Of a DNA stretch of 64,000 bases, positions 1 through 9,700 are shown piece by piece. A model generated the notes under the pieces. The model saw only the letters and a program-made list of their open reading frames with translations, searched no databases and was not told where the DNA came from. This DNA is from Janthinobacterium sp. CG3 (GTDB lineage Bacteria; Pseudomonadota; Gammaproteobacteria; Burkholderiales; Burkholderiaceae_D): assembly GCF_000344615.1 (NCBI RefSeq), contig NZ_KB467824.1:2172702-2236701 (forward strand). Direction: 5' to 3'. Each line of letters starts with the position of its first letter. Within the stretch, counting starts at the first letter, position 1. The translations under genes and the position numbers were made by a program.

Positions 1-147
1 CTGTACGTGGCGGTGGCCGGCGCCGACGAGCCGCTGGTGGTGCGCGCCGATCCGGAAACCGACTGGGCCCAGGGCCAGGCGGTGTTCCTGACGGTGACGC
101 CGCCGCGGCTGCACGTGTTCGACCAGCAGGGACGCGCCTGCCGCTAA
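1..147 (+). CDS. malK: C-terminal end of a MalK/UgpC-type ABC transporter ATP-binding protein (partial)
   Basis: The window opens inside a reading frame that runs 48 codons to a TAA at 145-147. The visible tail (ending PPRLHVFDQQGRACR) resembles the end of the regulatory TOBE-like domain of MalK-type sugar-import ATPases, whose E. coli member ends with a comparable ERCHLF...GTACR stretch. No nucleotide-binding motif is visible because the N-terminal part lies outside the window. Its position directly ahead of malE, malF and malG fits the energising subunit of the same maltose/maltodextrin importer. Identity rests on this short tail plus context. Confidence 0.7.
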   Translation: MYVAVAGADEPLVVRADPETDWAQGQAVFLTVTPPRLHVFDQQGRACR

Positions 148-233
148 TTTCTTCTGGCGGGTTGAATGCAACGAGCGCCGCTCGACCCGTTTTTTTCACA
201 GCCTCGACATAAAAAACAATCGGAGACGAAACC

Positions 234-1448
234 ATGGTATCGACCACAAAACGCACGCTGTTCAAGACTAGCCTGATGTTCGCCGCGCTGAGCGGCCTGG
301 GCTGCATGGGCGTGGGCCTGGCGCACGCCGGCGAAGCCGGCACGCTGCTGATCTGGATCAACGGCGACAAGGGCTACAAGGGCCTGGCCAAGGTCGGCGA
401 GGAATTCACCAAGAAAACCGGCGTCAAGGTCGTCGTCGAGCATCCGGAAGACGCGCCGACCAAGTTCCAGCAAGCCGCCGCCGCCGGCAAGGGCCCGGAC
501 ATCTGGGTCTGGCCGCACGACCGCATCGGCGCCTGGATCGACAGCGGCCTGTTGCAGCCTTTGACCCCGAGCAAGGAAGCGCGCAACGCCATCCTGCCGC
601 TGGCCTGGGCCGCCTTCACCGTCGGCGGCAAGACCTGGGGCTACCCGATGTCGATCGAGGCGGTCTCGCTGGTCTACAACAAGGACCTGGTGCCGAACCC
701 GCCGAAAACCTTCGAGGAATTGGCCGCGCTGGACAAAAAACTGGCGGCCAAGGGCAAGAAAGCCATCCTGTGGGACTACACCAACACCTACTTCAGCTGG
801 CCGCTGCTGGCGGCGGGCGGCGCCACCGCCTTCGACCTGAAGGCCGACGGCCACTATGACGCGGCCAAGACCGGCGTGAACTCGGCCAGCGCGACGGCCG
901 GCGTCGACGCCATCATGAACCTCATCAACAGCGGCGCGATGCCGAAGGGCGCCGGCTACGCCGACATGGAAGCCGGCTTCAACCAGGGCAAGGTGGCGAT
1001 GATGATCAACGGCCCGTGGTCGTGGGACAACGCGCGCAAGTCGAAGATCAACTTCGGCGTCGCCAACATCCCCACCGTCGGCGGCAAGGCCGCCTCGCCG
1101 TTCATCGGCGTGCTGGGGGCGATGATCTCGAAGGCCAGCCCGAACAAGGAAATCGCCACCGAATTCCTGGAAAACCACATGCTGGCGATTGACGGCCTGA
1201 AAACCATCAACGCCGACGTCCCGCTGGGCACGCCCGCCAACAAGGCCCTGTTCGCCGAGCTGAAAACCAACGCGAACATCCAGGCGACGATGGAAAGCGC
1301 GCAAGCGGGCCGTCCTATGCCGAACAATCCGGAAATGGGGCGCTTCTGGTCGTCGATGAAATCGGCGCTGGAAAATATCACCCAGGGCCGCCAAGGCACG
1401 AAAGAAGGCTTGGACGCCGCCGCCAAGCGCATCACTAGCGTGAACTAA
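234..1448 (+). CDS. malE: Maltose/maltodextrin ABC transporter periplasmic binding protein MalE
   Basis: 404 aa. The protein starts with a Sec signal peptide (hydrophobic core about residues 12-30, cleavage near AHAG) followed by a family 1 extracellular solute-binding fold. The early [15 protein letters not shown] stretch, [14 protein letters not shown] and the [18 protein letters not shown] region are typical of MalE-like proteins. It should capture maltose or maltodextrins in the periplasm and deliver them to MalF-MalG. The ATG at 234 has a GGAG ribosome-binding site about 9 bases upstream. It lies 86 bases after the malK-like gene. A palindromic repeat separates it from malF, an arrangement that can favour accumulation of binding-protein mRNA. 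Confidence 0.93.
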   Translation: MVSTTKRTLFKTSLMFAALSGLGCMGVGLAHAGEAGTLLIWINGDKGYKGLAKVGEEFTKKTGVKVVVEHPEDAPTKFQQAAAAGKGPDIWVWPHDRIGAWIDSGLLQPLTPSKEARNAILPLAWAAFTVGGKTWGYPMSIEAVSLVYNKDLVPNPPKTFEELAALDKKLAAKGKKAILWDYTNTYFSWPLLAAGGATAFDLKADGHYDAAKTGVNSASATAGVDAIMNLINSGAMPKGAGYADMEAGFNQGKVAMMINGPWSWDNARKSKINFGVANIPTVGGKAASPFIGVLGAMISKASPNKEIATEFLENHMLAIDGLKTINADVPLGTPANKALFAELKTNANIQATMESAQAGRPMPNNPEMGRFWSSMKSALENITQGRQGTKEGLDAAAKRITSVN

Positions 1449-1512
1449 GTTAGCCAGCTTTGGTAGGTCGGATTACGCGTTGCGCTCATCCGACCTACGA
1501 CGCGCTAACTTA
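1446..1512 (+). repeat. Palindromic intergenic repeat between malE and malF (copy A)
   Basis: Core arms of 11 bases (GTAGGTCGGAT at 1463-1473 and its exact reverse complement at 1488-1498). They are enclosed by an outer 9-base pair TAAGTTAGC (1446-1454) and GCTAACTTA (1504-1512). The outer left arm begins at the third base of the malE stop codon. The core matches copies at 5717, 6681, 16036, 19422, 56037 and 61668. The RNA can form a long stem-loop directly after malE. Confidence 0.85.
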
Positions 1513-1558
1513 ACGCCATTAAGGGCAGACTCCGCCCCATCTTTACAGGTAAAAAATC

Positions 1559-3070
1559 GTGCGCAAGTTTATCGGTCCTTCGATACTGACAATCAGCCTG
1601 GCGCTGGGTCTGTATCTGCTGTTCATGCTCTACTCCACCGGCCAGACCATGCTGGCCTGCATCTGCCTCGGCGCGCTGACGCTGACCGGGTATATCTTCA
1701 CCTCCAGCCGCGCCTACGCCTACCGCTACCTGTTCCCAGGCGTCGCGGCGGTGATGGTGTTCGTCCTGCTGCCGCTGGTCTACACGGTGTCGATCGGCTT
1801 CACCAATTTCAGTTCGAAGAACCTGCTGACCTTCGAACGCGCGACCCAGTACCTGCTCGACGAAACCCAGCGCACCGACAGCGGCGGCTACGCCATGACC
1901 TTGTACGGCGACGGCAAGCAGTTCCGCATCAAGCTCGAACGCGCCGACACCAATGAACTGTTCCTCAGCGGCCCGCTGGCGCTGCGCCGCAAGGTGCCGC
2001 TGAAGGTCGACGTGGCGCCGCTGGACCCGCTGCAAACGCCGCTGCCGGGCCAGCCGCTGGGGCTCAAGGACGTCATCGAGCAGCAAGCCGAGCTGAAAAT
2101 GCTGACGCTGGTCATGCCCAACAAGATCGAGCTGCGCATGGTCAGCCTGCGCGAGTTCGGCCCGATCGCCCACGTCTACGCCGCCGCCGCGGACGGCAAC
2201 CTGAAAAAGCTCGCCACGGGCGAGCTGATCAAACCGAACTTCCAGACCGGCTTCTACCAGAGCCCGGAAGGCGAATCGCTGGAACCCGGCTTCAAGGTCA
2301 ACGTCGGCTTCGCCAACTTCGCCCGCATCTTCGCCGACCAGGCCTTCCGCGAGCCGTTCCTGCGCATCTTCGTCTGGACCGTGGTGTTCTCGACCATCAC
2401 CGTCGCCACCACCACCGGCCTGGGCATGGCGCTGGCCGTGTTGCTGAATTGGGACGCGCTGCAATTCCGCGGCCTTTACCGCACCCTGCTGTTCCTGCCG
2501 TACGCGGTGCCGGGTTTTATCTCCATCCTGGTGTTCAAGGGCTTGTTCAACAATAACTTCGGCGAAATCAACCTGGTGCTCGACGCCCTCTTCGGCATCA
2601 AGCCGGCCTGGTTTTCCGACACCACGCTGGCCAAGACCATGATCCTGATCGTCAACACCTGGCTCGGCTACCCCTACATGATGGTGGTCTGCATGGGCCT
2701 GATCAAGGCGATTCCGGCCGACCTGTACGAAGCCTCGGCGCTGGCCGGCGCCGGCCCGCTGACGAACTTCTTCAAGATCACCATGCCCTTGATCATCAAG
2801 CCGTTGACGCCGCTGATGGTGGCCAGCCTGGGCTTTAACTTCAACAACTTCGTGCTGATCAGCCTGCTGACCGGCGGCCGCCCCGACTTCCTCGACACCA
2901 AGCTGCCGGCCGGCACCACCGACTTGCTGGTGTCCTACACCTACCGCATCGCGTTCGAGGACTCCGGCCAGAACTTCGGCCTGGCGGCGGCCATCTCCAC
3001 CATCATCTTTCTGCTGGTGGCAGCCATCTCGCTGGTCAACATGCGCCTGACGCGCATGAACAAAGCTTAA
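1559..3070 (+). CDS. malF: Maltose ABC transporter permease MalF
   Basis: 503 aa inner-membrane permease of the maltose/maltodextrin importer. N-terminal transmembrane helices are followed by a large periplasmic loop (about residues 85-240), as in E. coli MalF (514 aa). The binding-protein-dependent transport permease domain sits in the C-terminal half, with the EAA loop visible as EASALAGAGPLTNFFKITMP, the contact site for MalK. The start is a GTG at 1559 because no in-frame ATG precedes the conserved N-terminal helix; an ACAGGT element lies just upstream. It is separated from malE by a palindromic repeat and followed after 12 bases by malG, which suggests co-translation. Confidence 0.93.
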   Translation: MRKFIGPSILTISLALGLYLLFMLYSTGQTMLACICLGALTLTGYIFTSSRAYAYRYLFPGVAAVMVFVLLPLVYTVSIGFTNFSSKNLLTFERATQYLLDETQRTDSGGYAMTLYGDGKQFRIKLERADTNELFLSGPLALRRKVPLKVDVAPLDPLQTPLPGQPLGLKDVIEQQAELKMLTLVMPNKIELRMVSLREFGPIAHVYAAAADGNLKKLATGELIKPNFQTGFYQSPEGESLEPGFKVNVGFANFARIFADQAFREPFLRIFVWTVVFSTITVATTTGLGMALAVLLNWDALQFRGLYRTLLFLPYAVPGFISILVFKGLFNNNFGEINLVLDALFGIKPAWFSDTTLAKTMILIVNTWLGYPYMMVVCMGLIKAIPADLYEASALAGAGPLTNFFKITMPLIIKPLTPLMVASLGFNFNNFVLISLLTGGRPDFLDTKLPAGTTDLLVSYTYRIAFEDSGQNFGLAAAISTIIFLLVAAISLVNMRLTRMNKA

Positions 3071-3082
3071 CAGGAGCGCACC

Positions 3083-3973
3083 ATGGCAATCGTAGTAGAC
3101 CGATCCAACCGCTGGCGCATCCTCGCCGCGCACGTCGCCGTCATCGCGCTGATCGCGCTGGTGATGTTCCCCTTCCTGATGATACTGTCGATCTCTCTGC
3201 GCCCCGGCAATTTCGCCGCGGGCAGCCTGATCCCCGCCGAAATCAGCTTCGAGCACTGGCGCCTGGCGCTGGGCATGTCCTACCAGGGGCCGAACGGCGC
3301 CCTGGTCGAGCCCGACTTTCCGGTGCTGCTGTGGCTGTGGAACTCGATCAAGGTCGCCACCATGACCGCCGCCGTCACGTTGCTGCTGTCGACCACCTGC
3401 GCCTACGCCTTCGCGCGCATGCGGTTCCGCTTCAAGGCGCAGGCCCTGAGCACGCTGATGCTGCTGCAACTGTTCCCGGCGGTGCTGGCGCTGGTGGCGA
3501 TTTACGCCATCTTCGACACCATCGGCGCCTACGTGCCGTGGCTCGGCATCGACAGCCACGGCAGCCTGGTGCTGGCCTACGCCGGCGGCATCGCCATGCA
3601 CATCTGGACCATCAAGGGCTACTACGAAACCATCCCGGTTGAAATCGAGGAGGCGGCCAAGGTCGACGGCGCCAGCCCGTGGCAAACCTTCGTCTACGTG
3701 CTGCTGCCGATGACGGTGCCGATCCTGATGGTGGTGTTCCTGCTGGCCTTCATCGGCGCCATCATCGAATACCCGATCGCCTCGGTGCTGCTGCACGAAC
3801 AAAACAACCTGACCCTGGCGGTCGGCTCCAAGCTCTTCCTGTACGAGCAAAAGTACCTGTGGGGCGACTTCGCCGCGGCCGCCATCCTGTCCGGCCTGCC
3901 GATCACGGTGGTGTTCCTGCTGGCGCAAAAATGGATGATCTCCGGCCTCACCGCCGGCGGCGTGAAAGGCTGA
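3083..3973 (+). CDS. malG: Maltose ABC transporter permease MalG
   Basis: 296 aa, six-helix permease partner of MalF. It carries the EAA motif [20 protein letters not shown] (about residues 190-209) that docks onto the ATPase dimer. It ends with the short GLTAGGVKG tail typical of MalG, whose C-terminus reaches toward the binding site. An AGGAG ribosome-binding site lies 7 bases before ATG 3083. The stop at 3971-3973 is followed by one base and then the amylase start, so uptake and extracellular or periplasmic starch hydrolysis appear to be expressed together. Confidence 0.93.
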   Translation: MAIVVDRSNRWRILAAHVAVIALIALVMFPFLMILSISLRPGNFAAGSLIPAEISFEHWRLALGMSYQGPNGALVEPDFPVLLWLWNSIKVATMTAAVTLLLSTTCAYAFARMRFRFKAQALSTLMLLQLFPAVLALVAIYAIFDTIGAYVPWLGIDSHGSLVLAYAGGIAMHIWTIKGYYETIPVEIEEAAKVDGASPWQTFVYVLLPMTVPILMVVFLLAFIGAIIEYPIASVLLHEQNNLTLAVGSKLFLYEQKYLWGDFAAAAILSGLPITVVFLLAQKWMISGLTAGGVKG

Positions 3974-3974
3974 C

Positions 3975-5660
3975 ATGCGTACATCACGCGGCCCCGCCCT
4001 CCGCTCCCGCTTGCGCCTGCTGCCGTTGCTGGCGCTGCTGGCGGGGTTGGCCGATCCGGCCGCCTCGGCGTCCCCCGTGGCCCCGGCCGCCGGTTTCGCG
4101 GCCAACCCGATCGTCTACTTCGCCGTCACCGACCGCTTCGCCAACGGCAACCCCGGCAACGACCGCTCCTACGGCCGCGGCCCGGACGGCGCCGGCGAGG
4201 CCGGCACCTTCCACGGCGGCGACCTGGCCGGCCTGACGCAGAAGCTGCGCGACGGCTACTTCGCCGGGCTGGGCGTCAACGCCCTGTGGATCACCGCGCC
4301 GTACGAGCAAATCCACGGCTGGGTGGTGGGCGGCAAACAGAGCTTCAAACACTATGCCTACCACGGCTACTGGCCGCTCGACTACACCCGCCTCGACGCC
4401 AACATGGGCACGCCAGACGAACTGCGCGCGCTGATCGACACCGCCCACGCCCAAGGCGTGCGGGTGTTGTTCGACGTCGTCATGAACCACCCCGGCTACG
4501 CCGACATCGGCACCCTGGCCGAATACCAGGTGCCGGTGCTGTGGAAGGGCCACGAGAAGGCCACGCTGGCCGACTACCACGGCTATATCGACTATAACAA
4601 CTTCGACTTCGCCCAATGGTGGGGGCCCGACTGGGTGCGCGCCGGCCTGCCCGGCTACCAGGAGGGCGGCGGCGACGACTTCACCATGCAACTAGCCTAC
4701 CTGGCCGACTTCCGCACCGACAGCCCGACAGCGGTCGGCCTGCCGCCCATCCTGCAAAACAAGGCCGGCAGCGGCGCGCGCGCCCTGCCCGGCACCAGCG
4801 TGCGCGGCTACCTGGTCTCATGGCTGAGCGAGTGGGTGCGCGAATACGGCGTCGACGGCTTCCGCTGCGACACCGTCAAGCACGTCGAGCCGGACAGCTG
4901 GCGCGCGCTGAAAAGCGCATCGACGGCCGCGCTGGCCGACTGGAAAAAACGCCACCCGCAACAGAAAATCGACGACGCCCCGTTCTGGATGACCGGCGAA
5001 GCGTGGGACCACGGCCCCGAGCGCAGCGGCTGGCACGACGCCGGCTTCGACTCGATGATCAACTTCGACTTCCAGCACCGCGCCGGCGGCGACTGGAACG
5101 CCGTCGACGCCGAGTACCGCCGCTACGCCGGCCTGCTCGGCAAGGGGCCGCGCTACGACATCCTGTCCTACATCTCCTCGCACGACACCTTGCTGTTCCC
5201 GCGCGAGAACCTGCGCCATGGCCTGAGCGCCCTGCTGCTGGCGCCCGGCGGCGTACAACTGTTCTACGGCGACGAAAGCGGCCGCCAGCCCGGCGCCGCG
5301 CCGGACGGCGACACCCAGCAGAACACCCGCTCCGACATGAACTGGGAGCGGCCCGACGAGGCGCTGCTGGCGCACGCGCGCAAGCTCGGCCAGTTCCGCG
5401 CGCGCCACCTCGCCCTGGCGCGCGGCGCGCACAAGCGCCTGGGCCAGCAGCCGTATCTGTTCTCGCGCGTCGACGCGACCTCGGGCGACCGCGTGCTGGT
5501 GGCGCCGGACGCCATCGGCGAGCTGACCTTGAAGGTGCACGGCGTCTTCGCCGACGGCGCGCAAGTGCGCGACGCCTACAGCGGCCGCGCGGCGACGGTG
5601 CGCGACGGCGCCGTCAGCCTGCGCGCCGACGGCGCCCTGCTGCTGGAAGCGGCGCCATAA
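3975..5660 (+). CDS. Secreted glycoside hydrolase family 13 alpha-amylase
   Basis: 561 aa with an N-terminal signal peptide (Arg-rich start, hydrophobic LLPLLALLAGLA, cleavage near ASA at residue 32). All four GH13 signature regions are visible: DVVMNH (Asp167), GFRCDTVKHV with the catalytic nucleophile Asp299, MTGEAW with the general acid Glu342, and SSHDT (His403-Asp404). It should hydrolyse alpha-1,4-glucans or maltodextrins in the periplasm or outside the cell. ATG 3975 lies one base after the malG stop, so it is the enzymatic member of the maltodextrin operon. Exact substrate preference (amylase, cyclomaltodextrinase or maltodextrin hydrolase) cannot be decided here. Confidence 0.92.
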   Translation: MRTSRGPALRSRLRLLPLLALLAGLADPAASASPVAPAAGFAANPIVYFAVTDRFANGNPGNDRSYGRGPDGAGEAGTFHGGDLAGLTQKLRDGYFAGLGVNALWITAPYEQIHGWVVGGKQSFKHYAYHGYWPLDYTRLDANMGTPDELRALIDTAHAQGVRVLFDVVMNHPGYADIGTLAEYQVPVLWKGHEKATLADYHGYIDYNNFDFAQWWGPDWVRAGLPGYQEGGGDDFTMQLAYLADFRTDSPTAVGLPPILQNKAGSGARALPGTSVRGYLVSWLSEWVREYGVDGFRCDTVKHVEPDSWRALKSASTAALADWKKRHPQQKIDDAPFWMTGEAWDHGPERSGWHDAGFDSMINFDFQHRAGGDWNAVDAEYRRYAGLLGKGPRYDILSYISSHDTLLFPRENLRHGLSALLLAPGGVQLFYGDESGRQPGAAPDGDTQQNTRSDMNWERPDEALLAHARKLGQFRARHLALARGAHKRLGQQPYLFSRVDATSGDRVLVAPDAIGELTLKVHGVFADGAQVRDAYSGRAATVRDGAVSLRADGALLLEAAP

Positions 5661-5716
5661 CGCGAGGCGCCCGCGCCCTCAAATATAAGTCGGGTTAGCC
5701 CGCAGCACTGCGTCTC

Positions 5717-5766
5717 GCTTCGGCCAACATTGTCGGATTACGCTACGCTAATCCGACCTACGACAA
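5717..5766 (+). repeat. Palindromic intergenic repeat between amylase and sugar kinase (copy B)
   Basis: Perfect 8-base arms TCGGATTA (5733-5740) and TAATCCGA (5749-5756) with loop CGCTACGC. They are preceded by the module GCTTCGGCCAACAT (5717-5730), which recurs almost exactly at 19422 (copy E). It lies just before the ribosome-binding site of the downstream kinase gene, so it is probably transcribed within the operon. Confidence 0.8.
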
Positions 5767-5784
5767 GCTAACGGAGCAATCACC

Positions 5785-6684
5785 ATGACAACAAGCCACG
5801 ACGTATTGGTCGTCGGCGGCGTCGGCATCGACACCATCGTGCAAGTGCCTTCGCTGACCCTGCCGGCGGCCGACTCGCTGCACGTGCCGGCCATCCGCGA
5901 CTACGTCGCCCACACCGGCAACGGCGTCGCCCTCGGCTGCCTGGCGCTGCAACTGCGCACCAAGTTCATCGACTTCATCGGCGCCGACCGCCAGGCCGAA
6001 CTGATTCTGGCGCGCTACCAGGAACGCGGCCTCGACTTCAGCCACCTGGTGCACGACAGCGGCACCCGCCGCAGCGTCAACCTGATCGACCCGCAGGGCC
6101 GGCGCCTGTCGATGTACGACGGCCGCCATCCGTACGAGTTGCGCATGCCGCGCGAATTCTACCTGCCGCACCTGAGCGCGGCGCGCCATGCGCACCTCTC
6201 CATCATGCACTGGGTGCGCGAGCTGTACGACGACGCCCAGGCGCTCGGCGTGAGCACCTCGACCGACCTGCACGACTGGGACGGCGAGAACCCGTACCAC
6301 CTCGACTTCGCGCTGCGCTCGGAGCTGGTGTTCGTCGGCGCGGCGGCGCTGGGCGAGCGGGTCGGCGGCGTCATGGCGAGGATTCTGCGCGACGGCAGGG
6401 CGCGGGCGGTGGTGGCGATGGCCGGCGAGCGCGGTAGTTATCTGCTGGCGCGCGGCGATGAAGCGCCGCGGCACTTCCCGTGCGCGCCGCTGCCGCGTCC
6501 CGTCGTCGACAGCAACGGCGCCGGCGACTCCTTCGTCGCCGCCTTCCTGGCCGCCTGGCTGCGCGGCGCGCCGCTGGAGCTGGCGATGCGCCACGGCGCC
6601 GTCGGCGGCGCGTTCGCCTGCGGCTGGCATGGTACGCATGAGCGGTTTATCGAGCCGCACGAGTTGGCGTTGCAGGTCGCGTAG
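5785..6684 (+). CDS. PfkB-family carbohydrate kinase
   Basis: 299 aa ribokinase/PfkB-fold protein. The N-terminal VVGGVGIDTIVQVP strand and the Gly-rich TGNGVALGC segment match PfkB signature 1. The catalytic signature DSNGAGDSFVAAF carries the catalytic base Asp248. It should phosphorylate a sugar or sugar-like substrate with ATP in the cytosol. Being last in the maltodextrin operon it may act on a product of that pathway, but the substrate cannot be read from sequence. ACGGAG precedes ATG 5785. Its TAG stop (6682-6684) lies inside the left arm of a palindromic repeat, so the 3' end may have been set by repeat insertion. Confidence 0.85.
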   Translation: MTTSHDVLVVGGVGIDTIVQVPSLTLPAADSLHVPAIRDYVAHTGNGVALGCLALQLRTKFIDFIGADRQAELILARYQERGLDFSHLVHDSGTRRSVNLIDPQGRRLSMYDGRHPYELRMPREFYLPHLSAARHAHLSIMHWVRELYDDAQALGVSTSTDLHDWDGENPYHLDFALRSELVFVGAAALGERVGGVMARILRDGRARAVVAMAGERGSYLLARGDEAPRHFPCAPLPRPVVDSNGAGDSFVAAFLAAWLRGAPLELAMRHGAVGGAFACGWHGTHERFIEPHELALQVA

Positions 6685-6740
6685 GTCGGATTAGCGGAGC
6701 CAACGTTGTCGGGTTACGCCCTTGGGCTAACCCGACCTAC
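6681..6740 (+). repeat. Palindromic repeat joining the 3' ends of two convergent genes (copy C)
   Basis: 9-base arms GTAGGTCGG (6681-6689) and CCGACCTAC (6732-6740) enclose further partly paired sequence (GGATTAGCG, GGGTTACGCC, GGGCTAACCC). The TAG of the left arm is the stop codon of the sugar kinase. The CTA of the right arm (6737-6739), read on the other strand, is the stop codon of the giant helicase gene. It probably also acts as a bidirectional stem-loop between the convergent transcripts. Confidence 0.85.
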
Positions 6741-9700
6741 GAAATTCCCTCTTTTTTAGCGGCGACGCCGTTGTCAATGTGGATGCGCGCGCCGGCGCGG
6801 CCGTGCGCCAGCGCCCGGCCGATGCGCTCCTCCGCCTCGGTCGTGGTGCGCGCCATGCCAAGCATGCGGCACACCGACCGCCCCAGGTCGTCACGCGAGG
6901 TGCTGCCATGCTCCGACAGGATAAACAGCGCCAGGTTGCCGATCTCCTCCAGGCAAATTTCCTCGATCGGGCGCTTTGACTCCGCTTCGCCGCCGGGCAG
7001 GCGGAAGCCCTCCCACGTGCTCGGGTCGAGCCCGTTAGGCCAGTAAAACCCGTCGCCGGTGCGCGCGATCTGCGCCGGCGCTAGCCCGCTCAGCAAATCC
7101 TCGATGCGCCGGCCGGTCCGCGACAAGCCCCAGGCGCGCATGACGCGCTTGAACGCCAGGTGGTGCGCAACCGGCCCCTCGGCGTTGGCGACCTGCACCA
7201 ACTGATCGCGCAGCGTCTGCTTCGAGGCGGCGTCGTAGAAACTGCCCGACACCCCCGCCGGCAAGGGTGTCGGCCGATATCGCGGCAGTTCAGCCGGGCC
7301 GGCCTCCAGCACAACGACATGCGCCGGCGCGACTGGTTCACCGGCGTCCAACGCGAGCGCTTCCCGCGCCAGCAACTGCTGCAGGCGCGCCAGCAGTTTG
7401 CGCGACGCTTCCCGCGGGTCCAACCACCAGTCGGTCGACCAGATCCGCTGCAGTTCCCAGCCCAAACCTTTCAGCACGTGCTGGCGCAGGCGATCGCGGT
7501 CGCGCGCGGTGGCGCCCGAATGGTAGTTGCGGCCGTCGCACTCGACGCCGAGCAGATAGCGGCCCGGCGCGCGCGGATCGACGACGCCGATATCGATGCG
7601 GTACGCCGACACGCCAACCTGCGCATGCACGGTCCAGCCTTGCTCGCGCAGGACGCGGATCACCTCCAGCTCGAACGGGCCGTCCGGTTCGGGTCCGGCC
7701 GGCGCGGCCTGTTCGGCCAGGGCGCGCGGCCCGCGAATCGCAAACTCCAGGTAGTTTTTCAAGTCGCGCACGCCGGCGGCGCGCACCCGCGACAGGTCGA
7801 TCTGCTCCGGCAGCAAGGTGCTGAACACCACCACGCCCTGGCGCGCGCGCGACACCGCGACGTTCAGCCGCCGGTGTCCGCCCTCCAGGTTCAGCGGGCC
7901 GAAGTTGAGGTTGACCTTGCCAGTCGCATCCGGCCCGTAGGTGATCGAGAAGTAGATGATGTCGCGCTCGTCGCCTTGGACGTTTTCCAGGTTCTTGATG
8001 AACAAGGGCTCGTTCAGCGCCAGCGCGATCGCCTGGTCGAGCGCGGCCGAGGCGCGCCGGCGCTCGTCGAGCAAGCGCTCAATCAGGTTTTGTTGGGCCT
8101 GGTTGAACGTCACTACGCCCAGGCTCAGCGCGCAGCGCGCCGGGTCCAGGTAATGGTTTTCGATCGCCTTGACGATGGCCAGCGCCTCGGCCCGGTTGGT
8201 GCGCGCGCCACCGCGGTCGTACACGCCCCGCACGTGTTCGAAGCGCACGCCGCGGTCGTCGGTGGCCGGCGACGGGAAGGTCACCAGGCGGCTCTCGTAA
8301 TAGGTGACGTTGCTGAAGGTGATCAGGCTTTCATGGCGGCTGCGATAGTGCCAGTTCAGGCTCAGTTTGGGCATGCCGATGCTCAGGCACTCGTCGAGAA
8401 TGCTCTCCAGATCCTGCACATCGTCCTCGCCCACGCCGTCCTCGTCGTCGAGGCGGGTGAAGAAACTCGTCGGCGGCAACTGCTTCGGGTCGCCCACGCA
8501 GGTCAACTGGCGCCCGCGCGCGATCACGCCGACGGCGTCCCACACCGGTATCTGCGAAGCCTCGTCGAAGACCACGACGTCGAACGGCGCGTGCGCCGCG
8601 TCCAGGTACTGCGCCACCGACAGCGGCGACATCAGCAGGCACGGCTTCAATTTGGCCATCAAGGTCGGCAGGCTTTGGACCAGCTGGCGGATCGGCATAT
8701 GCTTGCGCTGCTTTTGCAGTTCGCGCCGCAGCTTGCCCATTTCGGAATCGGCGCCCGGGGCGATGCCGGCGCTGGACGGCACCTGCGCCGCCAGCCGCGC
8801 CACGACGTACTGCTGCGTCAGCAACTGGAAGCGGGCGTCGGCGGCCTGGAATTCGCGGATTTTGCGTTCATGGTCGGCGCTGGAGAAGGTGCACAGCACC
8901 GTTTCCAGGTCCACGCTTTTCCTCAACCACCAGTTGCGGTAGCTGTACTCGAAAAACTCCGGGATATCCGGCAAGGCGACGGCGCCGCTCTCCAGACTGG
9001 CCACCAGGCCGTGCAGCCCCTGGCCGATGGCCTTGGCGCGCACCCGCCGCCACAGGCACCATGGCTGCAATTGGCGCGCCGCCGCCTGCCAGCCTTGCAG
9101 CAGCGCCAGCAGCGTGGCGATGGCGCCGGCGGCGGCGGGCGCCATCGCCAAGGCGCCGCCGCACGCGGCTATCCGGTCGACGTTGGCCAACTCGCCGGTG
9201 AACATCCGCAAGGCTTCGCGGTAGGCCAGCAGCGCGGCGCCGAGCGCGCCGTCCGGCTTCAGCATGGCGCGGTTTTCCGTCACCAACAACTGTAATTTCT
9301 CTCGCAGCGCCGTGGCGCGTTCGACGTCGCCGCCGGCCATGCCGACCAGCGCGTCGGCGAATTCGCCGGCCCAGCCTTCGGCCGCTTCGACCGCGGCCCA
9401 GTCGGTGTTATGCGCCGCGTAACCGCCCTGCAGCAGCGCGCCGGCGTCCGCCGCCATCGACGCCAGCGCGGCGTCTTCCGCGTTCAGCCGCCCCAGCGCC
9501 CCCAGCAAGGGCGCGACCTCGTCTTCGCGCGGACGCTGCGCGTCGCCCCTGAACTCCCGGATGCGGTTGAGCACGGCGCGTTTCGCGAACCAGCTCTTGG
9601 GCCACCACGCGGCGCCGGCTTCGGCCCATTGCAATGTCAGTTCCGCGGCGGCTAGCGTGGCAAGCTCCTCGCGGTAGGCGCCGCCCAGCGACTCCCATGC

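Noticed and set aside
1505..4105. Long open frame on the minus strand opposite malF-malG
   Set aside because: Its translation is Arg/Gln/His-rich low-complexity sequence with no family motif, while the opposite strand encodes clear MalF and MalG. It is a codon-bias shadow of GC-rich genes.
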